From assembly GCF_014698475.1 (NCBI RefSeq), contig NZ_JACJTB010000006.1, positions 62,001 to 126,000 on the forward strand: a DNA stretch of 64,000 nucleotides, read 5' to 3'. The notes below the pieces were generated by a model. The model worked only from the letters and a program-made list of their open reading frames with translations, was not told the DNA's origin and ran no database searches. The stretch is from Nostoc spongiaeforme FACHB-130 (GTDB taxonomy: Bacteria; Cyanobacteriota; Cyanobacteriia; Cyanobacteriales; Nostocaceae). The number at the start of each line of letters is the position of its first letter. The stretch's first letter is position 1. Below are positions 58,435-64,000 of the stretch, piece by piece. The position numbers and the translations under genes were made by a program.

Positions 58435-58713
58435 ATGGGTCGTTCACTAAAAAAAGGGCCTTTCGTTGCCGATCACTTACTCAGCAAAATTGAAAAGCTG
58501 AATGAGAGAAACGAAAAGCAAGTCATTAAAACTTGGTCAAGAGCCTCAACAATTCTGCCCCAGATGGTAGGGCATACGATCGCTGTTCACAATGGTAGAC
58601 AACACGTCCCCGTGTTTATCAGCGATCAGATGGTAGGCCATAAGTTGGGAGAATTCGCCCCAACACGCACCTACAGGGGTCATGGCAAAAGTGACAAAAA
58701 AGCGGGTAGATAG
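58435..58713 (+). CDS. rpsS: 30S ribosomal protein S19
   Basis: 92 residues, [69 protein letters not shown] (in part): complete S19, contacts 16S rRNA in the 30S head. Confidence 0.98.
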   Translation: MGRSLKKGPFVADHLLSKIEKLNERNEKQVIKTWSRASTILPQMVGHTIAVHNGRQHVPVFISDQMVGHKLGEFAPTRTYRGHGKSDKKAGR

Positions 58714-58714
58714 T

Positions 58715-58797
58715 TTGTTCTTTGTCTATTGTCATTAGTCCTTTGCAACTGACAAATGACAAATGACAGATGACGAATGACAAACGACAAGGAGAAA
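58715..58797. repeat. STRR heptamers between rpsS and rplV
   Basis: TTGTCATTAGTCCTTTG (58729-58745) opposes ACTGACAAATGACAAATGACAG and ACGACAAGGAG (58748-58794); the final AAGGAG serves rplV. Confidence 0.85.
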
Positions 58798-58800
58798 AAC

Positions 58801-59160
58801 ATGGCAACTAATACTACAGAAGTAAAAGCGATCGCCCGTTATATACGCATGTCTCCCTTTAAAGTGCGTCGCGTACTCGATCAAATTCGGGGGCGGTCTT
58901 ACAGAGAAGCGTTAATTATTCTGGAATTTATGCCTTATCGGGCTTGTGAACCAGTACTAAAACTAATTAGAAGCGCAGCCGCCAATGCTGAACACAATGC
59001 AGGTCTAGACCGCGCCCAACTGGTAATTACTCAAGCTTATGCCGATCAAGGCCCAGTCCTAAAACGTTTCCAACCTAGAGCGCAAGGTCGAGCTTACCAA
59101 ATTCGCAAACCTACATGTCACATCACAGTAGCTGTAGCTGCTGGTGAGACTGTGGAATAA
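58801..59160 (+). CDS. rplV: 50S ribosomal protein L22
   Basis: Start [29 protein letters not shown] (in part) at ATG 58801; 119 residues. Upstream ATGs are part of the repeat. L22 lines the exit tunnel; the closing [18 protein letters not shown] is typical. Confidence 0.97.
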   Translation: MATNTTEVKAIARYIRMSPFKVRRVLDQIRGRSYREALIILEFMPYRACEPVLKLIRSAAANAEHNAGLDRAQLVITQAYADQGPVLKRFQPRAQGRAYQIRKPTCHITVAVAAGETVE

Positions 59161-59186
59161 TTACCAGAACTTTAGAGGAAGCATTT

Positions 59187-59942
59187 GTGGGACAAAAAAT
59201 TCATCCAGTTGGCTTTCGCCTCGGAATTACCCAAGAACACCAATCCCGGTGGTACGCAGATCCTGAACGCTATCCAGAACTTTTACAAGAAGATTACAAA
59301 CTACGTAATTACATCGAACAAAAACTGGGTAGACTCGCTCAAAACAACGCTGGTATTTCCGAAGTTAGAATTGAGCGCAAAGCAGACCAAATTGATTTAG
59401 AAGTACGCACAGCCCGCCCTGGTGTAGTTGTAGGTCGTGGTGGACAAGGTATCGAATCCTTACGTACCGGACTGCAAGATTTATTAGGTGGTACTCGCCA
59501 GATTCGGATCAACGTCGTCGAAGTCCAACGAGTTGATGCTGATGCTTACTTGATTTCGGAATACATTGCCCAACAATTAGAACGTCGGGTTTCCTTCCGT
59601 CGCGTAGTCCGCCAAGCAATTCAACGGGCGCAACGTGCTGGTATTCAAGGAATTAAAATTCAAGTCAGTGGTCGGCTCAACGGTGCGGAAATTGCGCGGA
59701 CAGAGTGGACGCGCGAAGGTAGAGTACCTCTACACACCTTACGGGCTGATATTGACTACGCTTACTGCACAGCCAAAACCGTTTACGGTATTTTGGGCAT
59801 CAAAGTGTGGGTGTTTAAAGGAGAAATTATTCCTGGACAGGAAGAAACTCAACCCCAACCCGCCACCCGCGAACGTGAACCGCGTCGCCGTCAACAACAG
59901 CGCCGTCGTCAACAGTTTGAAGACCGTTCCAATGAAGGTTAA
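59187..59942 (+). CDS. rpsC: 30S ribosomal protein S3
   Basis: 251 residues, GTG start 59187 ([22 protein letters not shown], in part). KH domain near residue 60-110 with [13 protein letters not shown]; the Arg/Gln-rich tail ([15 protein letters not shown]) extends the usual length. Part of the mRNA entry channel. Confidence 0.97.
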   Translation: MGQKIHPVGFRLGITQEHQSRWYADPERYPELLQEDYKLRNYIEQKLGRLAQNNAGISEVRIERKADQIDLEVRTARPGVVVGRGGQGIESLRTGLQDLLGGTRQIRINVVEVQRVDADAYLISEYIAQQLERRVSFRRVVRQAIQRAQRAGIQGIKIQVSGRLNGAEIARTEWTREGRVPLHTLRADIDYAYCTAKTVYGILGIKVWVFKGEIIPGQEETQPQPATREREPRRRQQQRRRQQFEDRSNEG

Positions 59943-60093
59943 ATCGTCATTTGTCATTAGTCCTTAGTAATGACAAATGACAAATGACCCTTCGGGTGAC
60001 GCTCCTAACGTCGCTAACGCTGACGCTAACACCAGTTGTTCACGGGGGAAACCCTCAAGACCGCACTGGCTCACAAACGACAGATGAAAAATC
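59943..60093. repeat. Repeats between rpsC and rplP
   Basis: TCGTCATTTGTCATTAGTCC (59944-59963) opposes AATGACAAATGACAAATGAC (59970-59989). Then ACCCTTCGGGTGACGCTCC and ACGGGGGAAACCCTCAAGACCGC, motifs of dispersed Nostoc-type extragenic repeats. Confidence 0.8.
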
Positions 60094-60522
60094 ATGTTAA
60101 GTCCTAGAAGAACTAAATTCCGCAAACAACAGCGCGGGCGAATGGCGGGTCTAGCCCACCGGGGTAGCACCCTCAACTTTGGAGATTTTGCCCTCCAAGC
60201 CCAAGAACCAGCTTGGATCACCTCTCGACAAATCGAAGCTTCCCGTCGGGCGATGACACGTTATATCCGCCGGGGTGGTAAAATCTGGATTCGGATTTTC
60301 CCAGATAAACCTGTTACCATGCGTCCAGCAGAAACACGGATGGGTTCTGGTAAAGGTAATCCAGAATTTTGGGTGGCAGTAGTTAAGCCAGGGCGGATTA
60401 TGTTTGAAATCGCTGGTGTTTCTGAAGAAGTCGCCCGTGAAGCTATGCGCCTAGCTGCATACAAACTGCCAATTAAAACCAAGTTTATTGTGCGCTCTCA
60501 AATAGAAGAGGAGCAGGAGTAG
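60094..60522 (+). CDS. rplP: 50S ribosomal protein L16
   Basis: 142 residues, [47 protein letters not shown] (in part), [24 protein letters not shown]: full L16 at the A-site face of the 50S subunit. 3 bp before rpmC. Confidence 0.98.
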   Translation: MLSPRRTKFRKQQRGRMAGLAHRGSTLNFGDFALQAQEPAWITSRQIEASRRAMTRYIRRGGKIWIRIFPDKPVTMRPAETRMGSGKGNPEFWVAVVKPGRIMFEIAGVSEEVAREAMRLAAYKLPIKTKFIVRSQIEEEQE

Positions 60523-60525
60523 GTC

Positions 60526-60756
60526 ATGCCGCTTCCCAAGATTTCAGAAGCTAGAGAATTAAGTGACGAACAATTAGCCGCGGAAATTGCCGCCACTAAA
60601 AAGCAACTGTTTCAGTTGCGTTTGCAAAAAGCAACCAGACAACTAGAAAAACCTCACCAATTCCGCCATGCTCGCCATCGCCTCGCCCAACTGTTGACAG
60701 TAGAGGGAGAACGCAAACGGGCAGCAGCAAGTCAAACGCCTAAAGAAGAGAATTAA
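60526..60756 (+). CDS. rpmC: 50S ribosomal protein L29
   Basis: 76 residues, slightly longer than usual because of a basic tail. LPKISEARELSDEQLAAEI and LRLQKATRQLEKPHQFRHARHRLAQLLT (in part) show the two-helix L29 hairpin. Six bases before rpsQ. Confidence 0.96.
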   Translation: MPLPKISEARELSDEQLAAEIAATKKQLFQLRLQKATRQLEKPHQFRHARHRLAQLLTVEGERKRAAASQTPKEEN

Positions 60757-60762
60757 TAGATT

Positions 60763-61011
60763 ATGGCAATCAAAGAACGAGTTGGCTTGGTAGTGAGCGA
60801 CAAAATGCAGAAAACGGTGGTAGTTGCCATCGAAAACCGCGCTCCCCATCCCAAATACGGCAAGATTGTAGTGAAAACCCGCCGTTATAAAGCTCACGAT
60901 GAAGAAAACAAATGCAAAGTGGGCGATCGCGTGCGGATTCAAGAAACCAGACCCCTGAGCAAAACCAAACGCTGGCAAGTCACAGAAATCCTCAACACTA
61001 AAAACTCATAA
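60763..61011 (+). CDS. rpsQ: 30S ribosomal protein S17
   Basis: 82 residues, [20 protein letters not shown], the OB-fold start of S17, and [18 protein letters not shown]. Binds 16S rRNA early in 30S assembly. Confidence 0.97.
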   Translation: MAIKERVGLVVSDKMQKTVVVAIENRAPHPKYGKIVVKTRRYKAHDEENKCKVGDRVRIQETRPLSKTKRWQVTEILNTKNS

Positions 61012-61050
61012 GTTGTTACTTCACTAACAACTGCACAAGGGAGACCAATT

Positions 61051-61419
61051 GTGATTCAACCCCAAACTTACTTAAATGTGGCAGATAACAGTGGCGCACG
61101 GAAACTAATGTGTATCCGGGTGTTAGGTGCTGGTAATAGCCGTTACGGTTTTATCGGCGATCGGATTATCGCTGTTGTCAAAGATGCGATTCCCAACATG
61201 GCTGTGAAAAAATCAGATGTTGTGGAAGCTGTGATTGTTCGCACTCGCCATAACATCCGTCGTGATAGCGGTATGACTATTCGCTTTGATGATAACGCCG
61301 CCGTGATCATCAATAAAGAAGGTAATCCTAGAGGTACACGGGTATTTGGCCCAGTAGCACGGGAACTCCGCGACAAGAACTTTACTAAAATTGTTTCTCT
61401 GGCTCCGGAGGTGCTGTAA
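61051..61419 (+). CDS. rplN: 50S ribosomal protein L14
   Basis: 122 residues, GTG start behind [24 protein letters not shown] and [28 protein letters not shown] is diagnostic. Its stop overlaps the rplX ATG by one base. Confidence 0.98.
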   Translation: MIQPQTYLNVADNSGARKLMCIRVLGAGNSRYGFIGDRIIAVVKDAIPNMAVKKSDVVEAVIVRTRHNIRRDSGMTIRFDDNAAVIINKEGNPRGTRVFGPVARELRDKNFTKIVSLAPEVL

Positions 61420-61763
61420 TGCCTAGCCAAAAGGAAAAAGTCTTCTATAAAATGCACGTCAAAACTGGTGACACCGTACAAGTAATTGCAGGCAAAGACA
61501 AAGGCAAAGTTGGCGAAGTGATTAAAGCATTACCCCAACTGAGCAAAGTCATTGTTAAAGGTGTCAACATTAAGACAAAGCACGTTAAGCCCCAACAAGA
61601 AGGGGAATCTGGACGGATTGTCACTCAAGAGTACCCAATCCACAGTTCCAACGTGATGCTCTATTCCACCAAACAAAATGTCGCTAGTCGCGTTTGCTAC
61701 ACCTTTACCCCCGAAGGCAAGAAGGTGAGAAAACTCAAAAAAACTGGCGAGATTCTTGATTAA
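61419..61763 (+). CDS. rplX: 50S ribosomal protein L24
   Basis: 114 residues. [27 protein letters not shown] (in part) is the KOW motif of L24, an assembly initiator. Ribosome-binding site GGAGG precedes ATG 61419, which overlaps the rplN stop. Confidence 0.97.
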   Translation: MPSQKEKVFYKMHVKTGDTVQVIAGKDKGKVGEVIKALPQLSKVIVKGVNIKTKHVKPQQEGESGRIVTQEYPIHSSNVMLYSTKQNVASRVCYTFTPEGKKVRKLKKTGEILD

Positions 61764-61859
61764 GAATGAAGATAAAGCCTGAAGCATAAATATTACTTAT
61801 CTTATCTTCATCCTTCATAATCTTCCCTGACCAAGCCCAGGGATATCAGGACAAAAACT
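61764..61859. repeat. Repeat-derived hairpin between rplX and rplE
   Basis: GAATGAAGATAAAG (61766-61779) pairs loosely with CTTATCTTCATCCTTC (61803-61818), enclosing AATATTAC. Similar in make-up to the STRR fold-backs in other gaps of this operon. Confidence 0.6.
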
Positions 61860-62408
61860 ATGGCGATAACAAGACTCAAAACTTTATATCAAGAGACAAT
61901 CGTCCCGAATCTCACAAATCAGTTTCAATACACCAACATTCATCAAGTACCGAAGTTGGTCAAGGTGACTGTTAACCGAGGTTTGGGCGAAGCTGCACAA
62001 AATGCTAAGGCTTTGGAAGCTTCTATCAACGAAATTGCGTTAATTACAGGTCAAAAACCTGTAGTGACAAGAGCGAAAAAAGCGATCGCAGGCTTTAAAA
62101 TTCGCCAAGGTATGCCCGTCGGGATTATGGTCACACTCAGAGGCGAGAGAATGTATGCTTTCCTCGACCGCTTGATCAGCTTGACACTACCAAGAATTCG
62201 TGACTTTCGTGGTATTAGCCCAAAAAGCTTTGACGGCCGTGGTAACTACACTCTCGGCGTAAGAGAACAGCTAATCTTTCCAGAAGTCGAATACGATAGC
62301 ATTGATCAAGTTCGTGGTCTGGATATTTCGATTATTACTACAGCAAAAACTGACGAAGAGGGCCGCGCTTTACTCAAAGAATTGGGAATGCCCTTTCGCG
62401 ATCAATAA
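61860..62408 (+). CDS. rplE: 50S ribosomal protein L5
   Basis: 182 residues; [54 protein letters not shown] and [14 protein letters not shown] are standard L5, which contacts 5S rRNA. The usual rpsN gene after rplE is absent, as in other cyanobacteria. Confidence 0.98.
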   Translation: MAITRLKTLYQETIVPNLTNQFQYTNIHQVPKLVKVTVNRGLGEAAQNAKALEASINEIALITGQKPVVTRAKKAIAGFKIRQGMPVGIMVTLRGERMYAFLDRLISLTLPRIRDFRGISPKSFDGRGNYTLGVREQLIFPEVEYDSIDQVRGLDISIITTAKTDEEGRALLKELGMPFRDQ

Positions 62409-62428
62409 GTTCATCTAAAGAGGGAACG

Positions 62429-62830
62429 ATGGCGGCTAACGACACAATTGCAGATATGCTGACGCGCATCCGCAATGCCAACATGGCAAGGCATCAAACA
62501 ACACAAGTGCCAGCCACTAAAATGACCCGTAGTATTGCCAAAGTACTACAGGAAGAAGGATTTATTTCAGAATATTCGGAAACCGGAGAAGGCGTAAAAC
62601 GGCACTTGGTGATTGCCCTAAAATACAAAGGGAAAAATCGTCAGCCTTTGATTACTGCCCTCAAACGGATCAGTAAACCTGGTTTACGTGTTTATTCCAA
62701 CCGAAAAGAACTACCCAGAGTATTAGGCGGTATCGGTATTGCCATTATTTCTACATCTAGTGGCATTATGACTGACCGTGAGGCTCGCCGTCAGAATTTG
62801 GGTGGTGAAGTACTTTGCTACGTCTGGTAG
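62429..62830 (+). CDS. rpsH: 30S ribosomal protein S8
   Basis: 133 residues. [38 protein letters not shown] and [19 protein letters not shown] identify S8, which binds helix 21 of 16S rRNA. 20 bp after rplE, with AAAGAGG before ATG. Confidence 0.98.
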   Translation: MAANDTIADMLTRIRNANMARHQTTQVPATKMTRSIAKVLQEEGFISEYSETGEGVKRHLVIALKYKGKNRQPLITALKRISKPGLRVYSNRKELPRVLGGIGIAIISTSSGIMTDREARRQNLGGEVLCYVW

Positions 62831-62895
62831 TCATTAGTCATTTGTCATTAGTAAAGGACAAATAACAAAGGACAAATAACAAAGGACAAAAGATC
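62831..62895. repeat. STRR heptamers between rpsH and rplF
   Basis: TCATTAGTCATTTGTCATTAG faces three ACAAATAACAAAGG units; the last, AAAGGAC, ends ten bases before rplF ATG 62896 and is a usable ribosome-binding site. Confidence 0.85.
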
Positions 62896-63444
62896 ATGTC
62901 TCGTATTGGTAAAAGACCAATTACTATTCCCACCAAAGTGCAAGTCACCATTGATGGCACCAAGGTTGTTGTAAAAGGCCCCAAAGGTGAGCTTTCACGG
63001 GATCTACCTGTTCAAGTAACAGTGAACCAAGAAGGCGAAACCTTACAAGTAGTTCGCAAAGATGATTCCCGTACTTCTCGCCAAATGCACGGTTTAAGCC
63101 GGACATTGGTAGCCAACATGGTAGAGGGAGTTTCCCAAGGTTTTCAACGTCGTTTGGAAATTCAAGGGGTTGGTTATCGCGCCCAAGTACAAGGACGTAA
63201 CCTAGTGTTAAATATGGGTTTCAGTCATCAAGTACATATTGAGCCACCAGATGGAATTCAGTTTGCGGTAGAAAATAACACTAACGTCATTGTTAGTGGT
63301 TATGACAAAGAAGTAGTCGGTAATACAGCTGCTAAGATTCGGTCCGTCCGACCACCAGAACCTTATAAAGGTAAAGGTATTCGCTATGCGGGTGAAGTAG
63401 TCAGACGCAAAGCTGGCAAGACCGGAGGTAAAGGTAAGAAATAA
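62896..63444 (+). CDS. rplF: 50S ribosomal protein L6
   Basis: 182 residues; [38 protein letters not shown] and [22 protein letters not shown] (in part) are L6 hallmarks, near the factor-binding site. ATG 62896 follows the repeat-derived AAAGGA. Confidence 0.98.
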   Translation: MSRIGKRPITIPTKVQVTIDGTKVVVKGPKGELSRDLPVQVTVNQEGETLQVVRKDDSRTSRQMHGLSRTLVANMVEGVSQGFQRRLEIQGVGYRAQVQGRNLVLNMGFSHQVHIEPPDGIQFAVENNTNVIVSGYDKEVVGNTAAKIRSVRPPEPYKGKGIRYAGEVVRRKAGKTGGKGKK

Positions 63445-63446
63445 GC

Positions 63447-63809
63447 ATGAAACTTACTCGTAGAGAATCCAAACATCGCCGCCACCGCCGCGTCCGTGGC
63501 AGGGTTAGCGGCTCTCCAGAACGTCCACGCCTAGCCGTATTTCGTTCTAACCAACATATTTACGCCCAAGTAATTGATGATACTCAGCATCACACTTTAG
63601 TGGCAGCATCAACTTTAGATGCAGAGTTAAAAGTAAATTTAGCTTCTGGCGCTAACTGCGAAGCCTCAGCACAAGTTGGTAAGTTAATTGCAGCCCGCGC
63701 GTTAGAAAAGGGCATTACAAAAGTAGTTTTTGATCGTGGTGGTAACATATACCACGGCCGCATCAAAACACTAGCGGATGCTGCACGCGAAGCTGGTTTA
63801 GATTTTTAA
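63447..63809 (+). CDS. rplR: 50S ribosomal protein L18
   Basis: 120 residues, [40 protein letters not shown] and [26 protein letters not shown] (in part): 5S-rRNA-binding L18. Two bases after the rplF stop. Confidence 0.98.
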   Translation: MKLTRRESKHRRHRRVRGRVSGSPERPRLAVFRSNQHIYAQVIDDTQHHTLVAASTLDAELKVNLASGANCEASAQVGKLIAARALEKGITKVVFDRGGNIYHGRIKTLADAAREAGLDF

Positions 63810-64000
63810 AGTCATTAGTCATTAGGAGCCAGTGCGTTGGGGAGACAGCGCAGTGGGCGGGTTTACCGACTTAAAGCGACTGTCGTCGGCTTCGCCGACT
63901 TGTAGCAACTGGCATTCATTTGTCATTGGTCATTAGGTAAATGACAAAGGACAAATGACAATTGACAAATGACAATTGACAAATGACATTTAGAGAGCAT
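63810..64000. repeat. Repeat-rich spacer after rplR
   Basis: A dispersed repeat block (TTGGGGAGACAGCGCAGTGG from 63837, and hairpin GTCGGC-TTC-GCCGAC at 63886-63900) and then long STRR: CATTTGTCATTGGTCATTAG opposite GACAAAGGACAAATGACAATTGACAAATGAC (in pieces, to 63990). rpsE is expected next but lies beyond the window. Confidence 0.85.

Noticed and set aside
63810-64000. Possible CRISPR array from the short direct repeats
   Set aside because: The seven-base units lie in tandem without unique spacers; this is STRR, as elsewhere in the window.

Overview
The window comes from the chromosome of a filamentous, probably heterocyst-forming cyanobacterium (Nostoc/Anabaena/Calothrix-like). The evidence is the frequent HIP1 octamer (GCGATCGC), families almost confined to cyanobacteria (NdhN, COP23, DUF1997, ferredoxin-type glutamate synthase, a y-type thioredoxin), the cyanobacterial order rpsL-rpsG-fusA-tuf-rpsJ, a large S10/spc cluster lacking rpsN, and many heptameric STRR repeats, including one inside the RNase P RNA gene. 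The genus assignment is inference.

Layout. 0-2 kb: the start of a TPR protein running off the left edge, a repeat-rich region with a ~42-bp tandem array, a small conserved gene and a short foldback transposon-like element (MITE). 2-11 kb: thioredoxin, fabG, a WecA/MraY-like transferase, a solo groEL behind a perfect CIRCE operator, corA, rnpB, rnc, a parD antitoxin beside a frameshifted parE, and two cyanobacterial genes of unknown function. 11-20 kb: ferredoxin-dependent glutamate synthase, a phosphodiester-glycosidase-like secreted protein, a cupin and a HesB/IscA-type protein. 20-26 kb: the str operon, then a LON-substrate-binding-domain protein. 26-39 kb: pheA, a DUF1997 protein, a leftward rne-rnhB-DUF4279 transcription unit, a B12-binding-type radical SAM protein, a STAS protein, an LL-diaminopimelate-type aminotransferase and clpS. 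39-48 kb: a CPBP protease, an Rpn-family nuclease, a MITE touching a nonsense-mutated acyl-carrier-like gene, aldehyde dehydrogenase plus cyclase, TerB-like, COP23 and M48 protease genes, and a PerR-type regulator. 48.4-54.3 kb is the most accessory-looking part: three toxin-antitoxin loci, a ferredoxin gene fragment and a DgcN/DgcA-like pair. 54.4-64 kb: ndhN, a 924-bp leader and the ribosomal cluster from rplC to rplR, with rpsE expected just beyond the right edge.

The core of the window is translation and RNA metabolism: ribosomal proteins, EF-G and EF-Tu; RNase P RNA with RNase III; RNase E with RNase HII. Stress and proteostasis genes (GroEL, ClpS, M48, PerR-like, thioredoxin) lie around it. 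No tRNA, rRNA, complete insertion sequence or CRISPR array was recognised.

I saw no convincing new multi-gene system. The points most worth following up are the STRR repeats spread through the ribosomal operon, where some appear to supply ribosome-binding sites and elsewhere supply protein ends; four degraded genes missed by simple ORF calling (parE, a ferredoxin, an acyl-carrier-like gene and probably a RelE-like toxin); two TA-flanked MITEs and a related fragment; and a CRP-like operator ahead of an uncharacterised 67-residue gene.
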